46,006 nucleotides of DNA. It comes from an uncultured Clostridium sp. (GTDB lineage Bacteria; Bacillota; Clostridia; TANB77; CAG-508). Position 1 is the first letter of the stretch; every line of letters begins with the position of its first letter. The notes under the pieces were generated by a model. The model was not told the origin of the DNA. It saw only the letters and a list, made by a program, of their open reading frames with translations, and did no database searches. A program made the position numbers and the translations under genes. Location of the stretch: positions 1 through 46,006 of the forward strand of contig USHY01000004.1 in NCBI GenBank assembly GCA_900554635.1, in the 5' to 3' direction. Shown here one piece after another: positions 24,501 to 34,021 of the stretch.

Positions 24501-27500
24501 TTATTTTCTCCTTTCCTTAATAGTGTAATTAAAACTGTTTTTTTTAAGTATTGTTCTTATTCCCCATGTCCCTGAAGCTATTATTGCTACAACTAAAAAC
24601 ATTAGCCATATATAGTTTTCTCTGGCTCCTGTTGTTAAAGAAATAATCATTGTTGATTCAGCTTCATTGTTTTTCAAGTTACTATCTTGTATCAAATATT
24701 CATTATATGTTTCTTCTAAAGTTGCTTTACTTGTTAATGCAACTACTTTATCATCATTCATTTCTTTTGTAAGTATTACTTTTAATGTAGTTGTTTCGCC
24801 TGGTTGTATTTTTTTATCAGATAATGCTTCTGTGTATATAAGTCCATCTTTTTCATACCAATCCTTGTTTAATTCTGAAGCAAATTTCATATTATCTGGT
24901 ATTTGGTCTGATATTAATTTTGCATATCCTGCAACTTCTCCATTGTTTGTAATTGCAATTTCATATTCTACTAATACTAAAGAGCCTTTAATATTCTTTC
25001 CATCAATTTCAACTTTTGCTGTATTTACCGCATTGAAATCATACTTTTCAGTTTTTACATTATCATTTACAGTCACTTTTGTTATGCCTTTATTTATGCT
25101 CATATCAAAATTCTTATTAATTACAAATCCTGCATTTGCATTTTCAGTTTGTCCATCTTTTAATGTAATTGCTTTTGTTTTTGCAACTGTTTCATTGTTT
25201 TGCGTTGTATTAATAGCATCTGAATCTAAGTCGTTTTCAACTTCTTCGCTTTTATATTCTGTTACTGATAATGCTTTTGTATTATAGTTGAACTCTACTG
25301 AATACTTTCCATCAGGAACATTGGTAAATTCATATTCCCCTTTATTGTTTGTTATCTGTGTTTCAACTCTTTCTCCTGTTTCTATATTTACTAATGCTGC
25401 TTGTACGCCTTTTATTAAAGTTTCTGTATTATCTCTTCTTCCATTTGCATTTTTGTCTATCCAAGCTACGCCTTTAATCATATTATTTGTGCTCATAGTT
25501 TTTACAGTACTTTCATTTTCTGTCGCTGGTGTTTCTATTACAACCTCAGTTTTAGCATTTATGGTATTAATAATTTTTTCAGTATCGACTTCATAAATGT
25601 TTACTCCTGTTATTTTTGCATAAGTTACTTGTGTGCCTTGTTTTTTCAAGTCTTTTGCGACACCTGTAATATGTATTTTAACAGTTTCATTAGGATCTAT
25701 CAAAATTCCTGATAGGCTTCCTTCTAGGCTTCCAGATGTAAGCCTACATTCTTTGGCTGTATTTATATTTATAGCATGAATTTCTTGTATATCTAAACCT
25801 GTAATACCTTGCAAGCTAAAGTCAACTGTAGCATGTGATTTTCCTTCATTTACTAATGTAACTAAATATTCAATCTCATCTCCGGCTTCAAGTGTTTGCC
25901 CTGGTTTATTTGTAGCAATTGATGTTTTTATTGTTGAAGGAATAACAAATTTTAATTTTGTTGAAATGCTTATTGTGTTGTTTCCATAAATAACATCTGC
26001 TTTAATTGTTTCACTGCTATTTACAAATTGTTTAATTTGCCCATTTACTGTTGCTGTAAATGTTTCTTCTTTTGGTATGTTTATATTTTTAATTATTATA
26101 CTATTATCGCTTTCATCTACAAAACCATCTGTTGCTTCTGTGTTGATTGCTGTTTGTAAAAGTGTTTTTTCCATTCCCTCTGGTAGATTAAATTTTAAGG
26201 AAATATTATTTAAGTCTTTGTTGGTTTTATTTGTAATTGCAACTGTATAATTTATATAATCTCCTACTTCTAATTCTTTTTTATTTTCTATATAAACTTG
26301 AGCCTTTATGTTTTCATCTTCATATACTTCTAAATGTTCTGCTTCTTGTTTAATTGTTGTATTAGTTGTTGCAACTTTATTTTGATTGTTATATACATCA
26401 ATTATTATTTTATGTTCTATATCTTCTTCAATATTTAAAGGTAAGGCATTATTGAATGTGAAATTAATTTCCTGTCCTTGTGCAAAGTTATTTAAAACAA
26501 TCAAGAACATTTTTGCATTATTTATATACTCGTTGCTCCAACCGTTCTCTAAATCTAATATATCTGTTGTTGCATTTTCATTGTTTGAATAGTAAATTGA
26601 TGCACTTTCTATGTTCTGTATTTGTCCTAAATTCGTTGCTTTTCCTAAAATGAAAAGCTGCTCTATCATTTCTCCTGTATTATTGATTATTTTTTCATTA
26701 ACACTAGCTATTTGATAGGTATTATGTTCAATCTTTATTTCTCCTGCTTTTGTTTTTGTTGATGTTATTTTATTTTCCCCAACCATTGTTTCAGTTTTTA
26801 CCATTACTTCTTTGTTTGATATAATGTCCATTGGTAAAACCTGTGAACCATTATTTGTGTTGCTAACTCCATCATATGTTTTTACATTTTCATTTATATA
26901 ATGTAATACAACATTGCTTGATATTGTTGGAATCATATTTTCTGTCGTAAGTGTTGTTTCTATTACAATTTGAATGTCCTCATCTACAGATTTTGTGTGT
27001 TCTGTTTGTTCCCCTTCTAATTTAACTAAAATACCAGGAACTCCATTTGATGAAGTAACTTTGTCTGCTGATTGTATTGCAAATACCTCGTTGTTTAGAA
27101 TTGTTACTTTATCTATGTTTATATTTGTTATTTCTTTAGGTAATTCAATTATAAATTGTGGGTTTTTAAATAAGTCATATTTTTTTCTGTTTGTGTGCAT
27201 TGTTATTGTGAAGTTTATTTTATTGCTAACACTTGATGAGATTTGTGTTTTGTCAATTCCTAGTTCTGCTTTTGTTTGTGTATATTGTATTTTGCTAGAT
27301 GCTTTATAATCTGTAGATACTGTTTCTCTTTCATCTCCTATTGTCATTTCTTTTTCAATTTCAATTAAATCAATTGTATCTACATCAGCTATTTTTTCTA
27401 TTATTTTTGTGTTTTCAATTACAAATGTACTTAATATATTTGTTGGTTCTATCATAGCTTCAATTTCAATCTTTGTTGTTTTTTCTGGATATACAATTGT

Positions 27501-28181
27501 TATATATCCTTCTTCATCAGTTTCAGTTTGAGTGTTTATTGTAATTTCATTGTTTTCTGCAATGATTATTCCTTTTGTTTCTTCATTCTTTGTTTCAATT
27601 TTATTTTCCTCGTTTTGAGCAGGTTCTACATTTTCAATTGTTTGTTCTTCAATTGCATCTTCTTTAACTATTGTTATTTGATTAGTTGTTTGTTCTGGAA
27701 ATTTTGCATCTGGAACTTTTACTTCATTTTCAATTTTTGTATTATTAGTGTCATCTGGCATCTCTATGTAATATTTAATAACAAAGCTTCCTGTTTCTCC
27801 TATTGCTCTCATTAGATCTTCTTTGTTAATCTTAGTTGTTTTATAAAATGTTTTAGCTAAAGATTCTTCCTGTTCTTCACTTTTTTCAGATTTGATTGTT
27901 GTTGCTGTATCAGAAATCTTAATGCTACTAAATGGTTTGTCCTCATTAATTCTCAATTCCAAGTTTTCCTTGTATTCAGTTTCTTCTTCTTCCATTTTGT
28001 TTTTGCAAATGTCTGAAAGTTGAATCTCAAGGTTAGGTTGTTTTTGATCAATTGAAACATCAGTTTTTGTTTCATCAATTGCATAAGAAATTAAGCCTAA
28101 TACTGCCATGTTTGCATTTGCATATAAAAGGCTAATAATTAACATGATTATTAATATTCTTTTAATACTTTGTTTTAACAT
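24501..28181 (-). CDS. Large surface protein with DUF11-like and SdrD-B modules
   Basis: A 1226-residue protein with a signal peptide (about 1-33), a Glu/Thr-rich region to about 250, repeated DUF11-like domains (VGDYINYTVAITNKTNKDL, AGDEIEYLVTLVNEGKSH), one SdrD-B-like module (IKGVAWIDKNANGRRDN, GEYEFTNVPDGKYSVEF), another DUF11-like domain, then a membrane helix and an unusually long basic tail (about 18 residues). Just before the helix is SLTTGAREN, which loosely resembles the (S/N)PxTG sorting motif of some clostridial sortases. SD AGGAGG precedes the ATG. First gene of a two-gene operon with the giant adhesin; a sortase lies 1.4 kb away. Confidence 0.86.
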   Translation of the reverse strand: MLKQSIKRILIIMLIISLLYANANMAVLGLISYAIDETKTDVSIDQKQPNLEIQLSDICKNKMEEEETEYKENLELRINEDKPFSSIKISDTATTIKSEKSEEQEESLAKTFYKTTKINKEDLMRAIGETGSFVIKYYIEMPDDTNNTKIENEVKVPDAKFPEQTTNQITIVKEDAIEEQTIENVEPAQNEENKIETKNEETKGIIIAENNEITINTQTETDEEGYITIVYPEKTTKIEIEAMIEPTNILSTFVIENTKIIEKIADVDTIDLIEIEKEMTIGDERETVSTDYKASSKIQYTQTKAELGIDKTQISSSVSNKINFTITMHTNRKKYDLFKNPQFIIELPKEITNINIDKVTILNNEVFAIQSADKVTSSNGVPGILVKLEGEQTEHTKSVDEDIQIVIETTLTTENMIPTISSNVVLHYINENVKTYDGVSNTNNGSQVLPMDIISNKEVMVKTETMVGENKITSTKTKAGEIKIEHNTYQIASVNEKIINNTGEMIEQLFILGKATNLGQIQNIESASIYYSNNENATTDILDLENGWSNEYINNAKMFLIVLNNFAQGQEINFTFNNALPLNIEEDIEHKIIIDVYNNQNKVATTNTTIKQEAEHLEVYEDENIKAQVYIENKKELEVGDYINYTVAITNKTNKDLNNISLKFNLPEGMEKTLLQTAINTEATDGFVDESDNSIIIKNINIPKEETFTATVNGQIKQFVNSSETIKADVIYGNNTISISTKLKFVIPSTIKTSIATNKPGQTLEAGDEIEYLVTLVNEGKSHATVDFSLQGITGLDIQEIHAININTAKECRLTSGSLEGSLSGILIDPNETVKIHITGVAKDLKKQGTQVTYAKITGVNIYEVDTEKIINTINAKTEVVIETPATENESTVKTMSTNNMIKGVAWIDKNANGRRDNTETLIKGVQAALVNIETGERVETQITNNKGEYEFTNVPDGKYSVEFNYNTKALSVTEYKSEEVENDLDSDAINTTQNNETVAKTKAITLKDGQTENANAGFVINKNFDMSINKGITKVTVNDNVKTEKYDFNAVNTAKVEIDGKNIKGSLVLVEYEIAITNNGEVAGYAKLISDQIPDNMKFASELNKDWYEKDGLIYTEALSDKKIQPGETTTLKVILTKEMNDDKVVALTSKATLEETYNEYLIQDSNLKNNEAESTMIISLTTGARENYIWLMFLVVAIIASGTWGIRTILKKNSFNYTIKERRK

Positions 28182-28206
28182 AAAAACCTCCTAAAAACTT
28201 ACTATA

Positions 28207-28236
28207 ATAATAATAATTTTTATCATATTTTGTCAA
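28207..28236 (-). promoter_or_regulatory. Promoter of the surface-protein operon
   Basis: On the minus strand: consensus TTGACA (28236-28231), an 18-base spacer, then TATTAT (28212-28207). The nearby ATAATAATAATAAT repeat offers alternative -10 registers. Confidence 0.75.
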
Positions 28237-28260
28237 TACTCTGTTTTTTTTGTAATTTTC

Positions 28261-28386
28261 AGCCTGTTTTACGGATTATTAATATGCAGGCTTTTTTTAC
28301 ATTTGTATGACATTTCTTCTCATGTATATTATACACGCTTATGTAAACTTTTTCAAGGGTTTAAGCCTATTTTCTGGCTTTTTTTC
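28261..28386 (+). terminator. Two terminator-like hairpins in tandem
   Basis: AGCCTG (28261-28266) pairs with CAGGCT (28287-28292) and T7 follows. AAGCC (28363-28367) pairs with GGCTT (28376-28380) and T7 follows. No plus-strand gene ends here, so they could stop antisense transcription or end a short RNA. The stems are short. Confidence 0.4.
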
Positions 28387-28403
28387 ACTATTTTTATGTT
28401 GAC

Positions 28404-28432
28404 TTTACCTCAAGTATTTTTTCTGATATAAT
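28404..28432 (+). promoter_or_regulatory. Promoter of galM
   Basis: TTTACC (28404-28409), a 17-base spacer, then TATAAT (28427-28432) with an extended TG at 28424-28425. Confidence 0.65.
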
Positions 28433-28465
28433 GCTTATATAATTTTTATTTAGGGAGGGTTAGCT

Positions 28466-29521
28466 TTGAGCATTTCAGTTTCAAATTTCGGTATTACCGA
28501 TGATGGAAAAAGTGTTTTACTATTCACTTTAAAAAATAAAAATGGTATGACAGCCAAACTTACTAATTGGGGGGCAACTTTAGTTTCATTATTAGTTCCT
28601 GATAAAAAAGGTAAAGAATTAGATGTAGTTTTAGGCTTTGATAAACTTAAAGACTATTTTGTTAATCATTGCTATTTTGGTGCTACAATAGGTAGAAATG
28701 GCAATAGAATTGGCGGAGCAGAATTTACAATTAATGGGGAAAAATATCAACTTGATAAAAATGAACGCAATAAAAATAATTTACATAGTGGATTTAATGG
28801 ATACCAAAAAAGATTATGGGAAGCTACAGAAAACGAGGATAAAAATGCTGTTACATTTAAAATTTTAAGTCCTGATTTAGACCAAGGATTTCCTGGTAAT
28901 TTCAATGTTTCCGTAACTTACACTCTTTCTGGTGACAATGGTTTGGAAATAGAATACAATGGTATATCTGATAAAGATACAATAGCAAACATGACAAATC
29001 ACTCTTATTTTAATTTGAATGGTCATAACAGTGGTTCAATAACTAATCATTTTGTTCAAATTAATAGTAATAACTTTGCTGTTGTAGATAATGAATCTAT
29101 CCCTACTGGTGAGCTCCATACGGTTAAAAATACACCTTTAGATTTTACAAATTTTAGGAAAATTTCTGATGATATTGATAGTGATTTTGAACAATTAAAA
29201 TTAACTAAAGGTTATGACCATAGTTTTCTTGTTAATAAAACTACTTCTGGAATTGAAAAGGTAGCTGCGGTAAAATCTGATGTTTCTGGAATCGAAATGG
29301 ATGTTTACTCTGATTGCTTGGCAGTGCAATTTTATGCAGGTAATTATATTGATGAAGTTCCACAAACTGGAAAAGGTGGAGTTGTTTATGGAAATAGAAG
29401 TGGGCTTTGCTTAGAAACCGGTTTTTTACCAAATTCTATTAATGAACCAAATTTTTCTTCACCTGTTTTAAGAGCAAATGAAAGATATAATTCAAAAACC
29501 ATTTACAAATTTCACTCATAA
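28466..29521 (+). CDS. galM: Aldose 1-epimerase (galactose mutarotase)
   Basis: A 351-residue cytoplasmic enzyme interconverting alpha and beta anomers of hexoses. Visible signatures are GATIGRNGNRIGGAEFTING, NNLHSGFNGYQKRLWE, the histidine motif TNHSYFNLNGH, YDHSFLV, and LCLETGFLPNSINEPNF, which holds the catalytic Glu. The length is normal. The start is TTG at 28466 with GGGAGGG upstream. It stands alone between the surface proteins and the sortase, with its own promoter and a strong terminator. Confidence 0.95.
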   Translation: MSISVSNFGITDDGKSVLLFTLKNKNGMTAKLTNWGATLVSLLVPDKKGKELDVVLGFDKLKDYFVNHCYFGATIGRNGNRIGGAEFTINGEKYQLDKNERNKNNLHSGFNGYQKRLWEATENEDKNAVTFKILSPDLDQGFPGNFNVSVTYTLSGDNGLEIEYNGISDKDTIANMTNHSYFNLNGHNSGSITNHFVQINSNNFAVVDNESIPTGELHTVKNTPLDFTNFRKISDDIDSDFEQLKLTKGYDHSFLVNKTTSGIEKVAAVKSDVSGIEMDVYSDCLAVQFYAGNYIDEVPQTGKGGVVYGNRSGLCLETGFLPNSINEPNFSSPVLRANERYNSKTIYKFHS

Positions 29522-29554
29522 AAACTAAGAGGAGCATTAAGCTCCTCTTAGTTT
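29522..29554. terminator. Strong bidirectional terminator
   Basis: A 14-bp stem, AAACTAAGAGGAGC with GCTCCTCTTAGTTT, and the loop ATTAA. It serves converging galM (+) and the sortase (-). Confidence 0.95.
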
Positions 29555-30311
29555 ATACTCTTTCTCTTGCTTTTACAATTACTCTATTTTCATCACTTGC
29601 ATTTGTACATGTGATTAATGTTATTTCTCTTCTGCCTTCTGTCAATTGGCTGGTACAGCTGGTGTCTGTATCTTTTACTATGTATTTATCATATACTTCA
29701 TAAACTACAGTTTCTCCAAATGTATCTGTAATCTCTATTGCATCTCCGTTATTTAATTTTGGTACTTTGCTAAAAAATTGTGAGTTTCTATAATTATGTC
29801 CAACTATGCAAAAGTTTCCGATTTCATTAGGATTTGCTCCATGAAATTTTACTGGTGCAATTTTTAATAATGTATCATAATTTTCTACATCACTTGCCAA
29901 AATTGGATATTGGCATTTTATTGATGGGATATTTATTTGCCCTATTGTATAATACACAGTTCCATCTTTTGCCGTAACTTTCTGCTCTTCTGAAACTTTT
30001 ATTTCTCTTTCTATTGTTACCCTTTCTATTTTATCCATATCAACTTTTTCATTACTGCCTATTTTTTCGTTGAGTACAAGAACTATTGCTGGTTCTTCTA
30101 TTGTAATTGCTTCTGGTTGAGTTTGCATTGCTCCTAAAATTTCTTTAGAAACTGATTCGCTTTTATTTCTATCATATGCTGAACAAATTCCATATGTTGA
30201 TAATCCAATTAATGCTAAAACAGATAAAAAGAATTCTATTTTAAACATTTTCTTTTTTTTCTTCATTCCAGGAGTAACATATAATTTCTTCGATACTAGT
30301 ATTTGATTCAT
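29553..30311 (-). CDS. Sortase family transpeptidase (class D-like)
   Basis: A 252-residue protein with one N-terminal membrane helix (about 23-45) and a C-terminal sortase domain. The catalytic set is present: His in IVGHNYRNSQFFSKV, Cys in REITLITCTNA, and Arg in ENRVIVKAR. The sequence INIPSIKCQYPIL marks the domain start. Sortases join surface proteins with a C-terminal sorting motif to the wall or to pilins. No canonical LPXTG protein is in this window; the 24501-28181 product with SLTTG is the nearest candidate. SD AAAGGCAGG precedes the ATG. It is a separate unit from ispH, 53 bases away. Confidence 0.93.
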   Translation of the reverse strand: MNQILVSKKLYVTPGMKKKKKMFKIEFFLSVLALIGLSTYGICSAYDRNKSESVSKEILGAMQTQPEAITIEEPAIVLVLNEKIGSNEKVDMDKIERVTIEREIKVSEEQKVTAKDGTVYYTIGQINIPSIKCQYPILASDVENYDTLLKIAPVKFHGANPNEIGNFCIVGHNYRNSQFFSKVPKLNNGDAIEITDTFGETVVYEVYDKYIVKDTDTSCTSQLTEGRREITLITCTNASDENRVIVKARERV

Positions 30312-30364
30312 TTTTACCTGCCTTTCTTATTTTTTATAGGTACAAAATTCCTACATATATTATT

Positions 30365-31216
30365 TTAGCATATTTTACTTAGTTTTTCAAGAACTTTTTT
30401 TATACTTTCTTGTGGTGTTGATGCTCCTGCCATTATTCCTATGGTAGAATATCTATTTTCCATATCTCCTGGAATTTCATTTTCTGTTTCTACAAATAGT
30501 GTTTGGCAGTATTTTTTTGATATTTCATATAATTTATTGGAGTTTGAACTATGCTTTCCACCTATTATTATCATTAAGTCAACTTGTTTGGCTATTTTTT
30601 CTGTTTCAAGTTGTCTTTGTTTTGTTGCATCGCATATTGTATTTTTTACTTCTATTTCATAGTCTAATAATTGTTCTTTTATTTTTTGAGATATAATATT
30701 GAATTTTTCTAGGCTATAAGTTGTTTGTGCGAGTATTATGGCTTTTTTTATTTTTGTTTCTTTTAAATTCACTAACGCCTTTGGAATATCTTTTTCTTCT
30801 TCAATAACTGTATAAAAATCTCCGCAAAAGCTAACTGTTCCTTCCATTTCTGGATGGTTTGATTGGCCTACTATAAATATATAATATCCTTGTTTAGCAT
30901 AATTTTCTGCAATGTTATGTATATGTAAAACTTTTGGACAAGTTAAGTCTAAGAGTTTTAAGTTTCTTTTTTTAGCTTCTTCGTAAATATTCTTTGTTAC
31001 TCCATGTGAGCGTATTATGGTTGTTCCTTTTGCTTGGTTAATGTTGTCTATGAACTTTACTCCTTTCTTTTCTAACGCTTGTGTTACTTGTGTGTTATGT
31101 ACAAGTTCTCCTAAACAGCTTATTTCCGTATGTTCATAAATTGCTGTTTCTGTTTTTGTTACTGCATTTTTTACTCCAAAACAAAATCCTGCAGTTTCTC
31201 CAACTATAATATTCAT
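30365..31216 (-). CDS. ispH: 4-hydroxy-3-methylbut-2-enyl diphosphate reductase
   Basis: A 283-residue iron-sulfur enzyme of the last MEP-pathway step, giving IPP and DMAPP. The three cluster cysteines are visible in AGFCFGVKNA, LLDLTCPKVLHIH and NTICDATKQRQ. Other motifs are GELVHNTQV, IIRSHGV and MAGASTPQESI. There is no fused S1 domain, unlike some Clostridia. SD AAGGAG precedes the ATG. It follows ispG by 10 bases, so the two form an operon. Confidence 0.97.
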   Translation of the reverse strand: MNIIVGETAGFCFGVKNAVTKTETAIYEHTEISCLGELVHNTQVTQALEKKGVKFIDNINQAKGTTIIRSHGVTKNIYEEAKKRNLKLLDLTCPKVLHIHNIAENYAKQGYYIFIVGQSNHPEMEGTVSFCGDFYTVIEEEKDIPKALVNLKETKIKKAIILAQTTYSLEKFNIISQKIKEQLLDYEIEVKNTICDATKQRQLETEKIAKQVDLMIIIGGKHSSNSNKLYEISKKYCQTLFVETENEIPGDMENRYSTIGIMAGASTPQESIKKVLEKLSKIC

Positions 31217-31226
31217 TGTATTCTCC

Positions 31227-32279
31227 TTATAATTTCATTATTTCTTCTTTTAACACTCTTACTATATCTTCCTGTTTTACTTTTCTTACTATTTCGCCTT
31301 TTTTAAATAATAAACCTTCTTTTACTCCTCCTGCTATTCCTATGTCTGCATGTTTTGCCTCTTCTGGTCCATTTACTCCACACCCCATTACGGCTACAGT
31401 AATATCTTTGTCTATTGTTTGTAAAAATTCTTCTATTTCATTTGCAATTGGAATTAGGTCATATTGAATTCTTCCACATGTTGGACAAGCTATTAAGGTT
31501 GGAGACTTGTGTAGTCTACAACATTTAAGTATTTCTTTTGCTACTTTTATTTCTTTTACTGGATCTGCCGATAATGAAACTCGCATTGTATCTCCTATTC
31601 CTTCTCTTAAAATTGTGCCAAGGCCAATGCTTGATGCAACTGTGCCACTAAATTCTGTACCAGCGTGTGTAACACCTAGGTGTAATGGATAATTAATTGT
31701 ATTTGCAGCTTCTTCATAGCTTTCTATACATAAATTTAAGTCTGATGCTTTTAGTGATAGTGCTATATCAAAAAAGTTTAGGTCTTCTAAAATTCTTATA
31801 TGCCTCAAACCGCTTTCTACCATTCCTTTTGCTGTTGGTTTTCCTCCATATTTTGCTAAAATATCTTTTGGCATAGAGCCACTATTTACTCCGATTCTTA
31901 TTGGAATCTCTCTCTCTTTGCATGCTTCTACAACTTGTTTTACTCTATCTATATCCCCAATATTTCCTGGGTTTATTCTAATTTTATCAACACCTGATTT
32001 TGCTGCCTCTAGGGCTATTCTGTAATCGAAGTGAATGTCTGAAACAATTGGAATATGTATATTTTTCTTTATTTCCTTTATTGCCTTTGCATCTTCTATA
32101 TCTAAACATGCTACTCTAATGATTTCGCAACCTGCTTCTTCTAATTTCGTTATTTGTTCTACTGTTGATTTTATGTCTTTTGTTTTTGTATTAGTCATTG
32201 ATTGTATTACAACTTTGTTTTGTCCTCCAATTTGAACTCCACCTACATTTATTTTTCTTGTTTTGTTTCTTTTTACCAT
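31227..32279 (-). CDS. ispG: 4-hydroxy-3-methylbut-2-en-1-yl diphosphate synthase
   Basis: A 350-residue enzyme of the MEP pathway acting just before IspH. Signatures are VIQSMTNTKT, RVACLDIEDAKAI, KIRINPGNIG, LHLGVTHAGTE, and the cluster ligands in LIACPTCGRIQYDL with VMGCGVNGPEEA. The ATG at 32279 has GGTGAT four bases upstream and matches the family start; an upstream in-frame start at 32324 would add 15 residues that overlap the promoter. It heads an ispG-ispH operon. Confidence 0.97.
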   Translation of the reverse strand: MVKRNKTRKINVGGVQIGGQNKVVIQSMTNTKTKDIKSTVEQITKLEEAGCEIIRVACLDIEDAKAIKEIKKNIHIPIVSDIHFDYRIALEAAKSGVDKIRINPGNIGDIDRVKQVVEACKEREIPIRIGVNSGSMPKDILAKYGGKPTAKGMVESGLRHIRILEDLNFFDIALSLKASDLNLCIESYEEAANTINYPLHLGVTHAGTEFSGTVASSIGLGTILREGIGDTMRVSLSADPVKEIKVAKEILKCCRLHKSPTLIACPTCGRIQYDLIPIANEIEEFLQTIDKDITVAVMGCGVNGPEEAKHADIGIAGGVKEGLLFKKGEIVRKVKQEDIVRVLKEEIMKL

Positions 32280-32295
32280 TTTTATCACCATACCA

Positions 32296-32324
32296 ATTTT
32301 ATCATTAAATTTTACTAAAAGCAA
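32296..32324 (-). promoter_or_regulatory. Promoter of ispG-ispH
   Basis: On the minus strand: TTGCTT (32324-32319), a 17-base spacer, then TAAAAT (32301-32296) with an extended TG. Confidence 0.7.
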
Positions 32325-32353
32325 TTGTTTACAGTTAAATTACGTGATATAAT
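32325..32353 (+). promoter_or_regulatory. Promoter of the acidic unknown gene
   Basis: TTGTTT (32325-32330), a 17-base spacer, then TATAAT (32348-32353) with an extended TG. It is back to back with the ispG promoter. Confidence 0.65.
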
Positions 32354-32384
32354 GTATTAGTATGTAACTTTCAAGGAGGATTAT

Positions 32385-33995
32385 ATGGGTAATGATGTTG
32401 TAGATATGGAACACATATCTGATGATACAAAAAGTAAATTAAGAGATTTTGATGAACAAGAAGCATATTTTATGCTATGCGAAATTTTTGCTAATGCTCA
32501 GGCTACAAAGGATTATGCAAGATTTCAAAGTGACCTAGAAAATTGGAAGAAACGCTTTCCTATTGATTTATTTAGTGAAGATTTAAAGAAAAAAATAAAA
32601 TATATGTTAAGCAAAGAATTTTTAGAAACTATTTTAAAAGATTTTATTGCTTTTGATGAATTATCAAAAAAAGATCCTTCTGTTGGTTTAGAAAAACTTC
32701 GTAAAATATTAGATAGAGCAGAAAAAAATAAAGATAAAAAACAGTTAGATAAAGATTTAGATAATCTTTACAAGGAATATCCTCTTAAGTTTTTAAAAGA
32801 CAAATATCCTCATTTAGTTCCTATGTTAATTAGCAAAACACATATTGATAAAATTCTTGAGAAATTTGATTCTGCCGATGCTTATAAAGAATTAACAAAA
32901 ATTACGGAACATCCTGAAAGTTTTGAAAATGCTAATGAATATAAAACAGCAATAGAGGAATATGAAAAATTATATCCTACATGTGACTTTAATAATGACT
33001 ACAAATCCTTAGTAGAAAAACTTGTTGCAGAAAATTTAGAAGACAAGAAATTGCTTGAATTGTTTCCAATATCGGAATTAGATTTAAAAGATGGAGAAGT
33101 TATTTCTCTGGATGAAAAAAATAATATAAACTTATTTGAAAAGAATGCTATTAATGAGTTTTTCAATATTGCCAATAAGGATATTAACAATATTGATGGA
33201 TTATATGCTTGGACAAGTAAATATTCAAGGTATATTAATACATTTACAGATAGTTCGAAAAATGCAATTGTTAATACTTTGTCTAAAAGATATTACAAGG
33301 AATTGCCTACTACATCTAACTTCCGTGTTCATTCTTTAAATGATGTTGAAGAAAATATGTCTATTGAAGAGTCAATGAAAAATATTGAGAATATGAAAAA
33401 GGATACTGTTTTGCAGGTTTTAGGTATTTTATCAGATGGTAATACTCTTACAGATAATGATTTTGATCAAATAGAGGTTAATAATAAACAATCAAAAGAA
33501 ATACAAGTTGCTTCTGTTGATTTTGAATTATTTAATTTTATGGAAAGCAAATTAGAAGATGAACTTACTTTTGACAAAGAGACAGAATTTTATTTGAATC
33601 CAGTTTCAACTTCTTCAAGTGGTGGTTCTTCAATTACTATTGAACAAAGTTTGGAAACACCAAAACTTGAAACAGAACCTGAAACTGAGCCTGAACACAA
33701 GCAAGAATACGGATTAGAACGAGAAATTAAGCCATTAGTGAAAATAGATGCTGAACCGAAAATTGAACTTGAGCCTGAGCTTGAGCTTGAACCTGAAATT
33801 AAATCTGACATTGAGTCTGAGCCTGTACCTGAAGCTGAATTTGATTCTGAAGTTCAAGCTATAGTGGAAGAGCCAAAGCTAAAAAAAGAAAAAGGCTTCG
33901 GGAAATTCTGGGAATTTCTAAACCGTGATATAACTCCAAAAAGGCCTCATTTTGAGGAACATAAAAAAGATTTTGATAGAGATGATGAAAGATAA
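32385..33995 (+). CDS. Acidic cytoplasmic protein of unknown function with a Glu/Pro-rich tail
   Basis: I do not recognise this 536-residue protein. There is no signal peptide or membrane segment. The first about 390 residues are helical and hold short recurring blocks around Lys/Asp/Leu (ENWKKRFPIDLF, DNLYKEYPLKFL, EEYEKLYPTCDF) that look like a degenerate repeat. Residues about 410-500 are a Glu/Pro-rich low-complexity stretch (TEPETEPEHKQ, EPELELEPEIK). A short conserved-looking end, KGFGKFWEFLNRD, follows. SD AAGGAGG precedes the ATG. It is a single-gene unit with promoter and terminator. Confidence 0.75.
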   Translation: MGNDVVDMEHISDDTKSKLRDFDEQEAYFMLCEIFANAQATKDYARFQSDLENWKKRFPIDLFSEDLKKKIKYMLSKEFLETILKDFIAFDELSKKDPSVGLEKLRKILDRAEKNKDKKQLDKDLDNLYKEYPLKFLKDKYPHLVPMLISKTHIDKILEKFDSADAYKELTKITEHPESFENANEYKTAIEEYEKLYPTCDFNNDYKSLVEKLVAENLEDKKLLELFPISELDLKDGEVISLDEKNNINLFEKNAINEFFNIANKDINNIDGLYAWTSKYSRYINTFTDSSKNAIVNTLSKRYYKELPTTSNFRVHSLNDVEENMSIEESMKNIENMKKDTVLQVLGILSDGNTLTDNDFDQIEVNNKQSKEIQVASVDFELFNFMESKLEDELTFDKETEFYLNPVSTSSSGGSSITIEQSLETPKLETEPETEPEHKQEYGLEREIKPLVKIDAEPKIELEPELELEPEIKSDIESEPVPEAEFDSEVQAIVEEPKLKKEKGFGKFWEFLNRDITPKRPHFEEHKKDFDRDDER

Positions 33996-34021
33996 AATCA
34001 CTCCCAAACGGGAGTGATTTT
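33994..34021. terminator. Bidirectional intrinsic terminator
   Basis: AAAATCACTCCC pairs with GGGAGTGATTTT around AAAC. It is between converging 32385 (+) and purB (-). Confidence 0.93.

Noticed and set aside
33650..33850. A tandem DNA repeat in the acidic protein gene
   Set aside because: The gagcct/gagctt pattern reflects Glu-Pro and Glu-Leu codons; unit length and order are irregular, so it is treated as low-complexity coding sequence.
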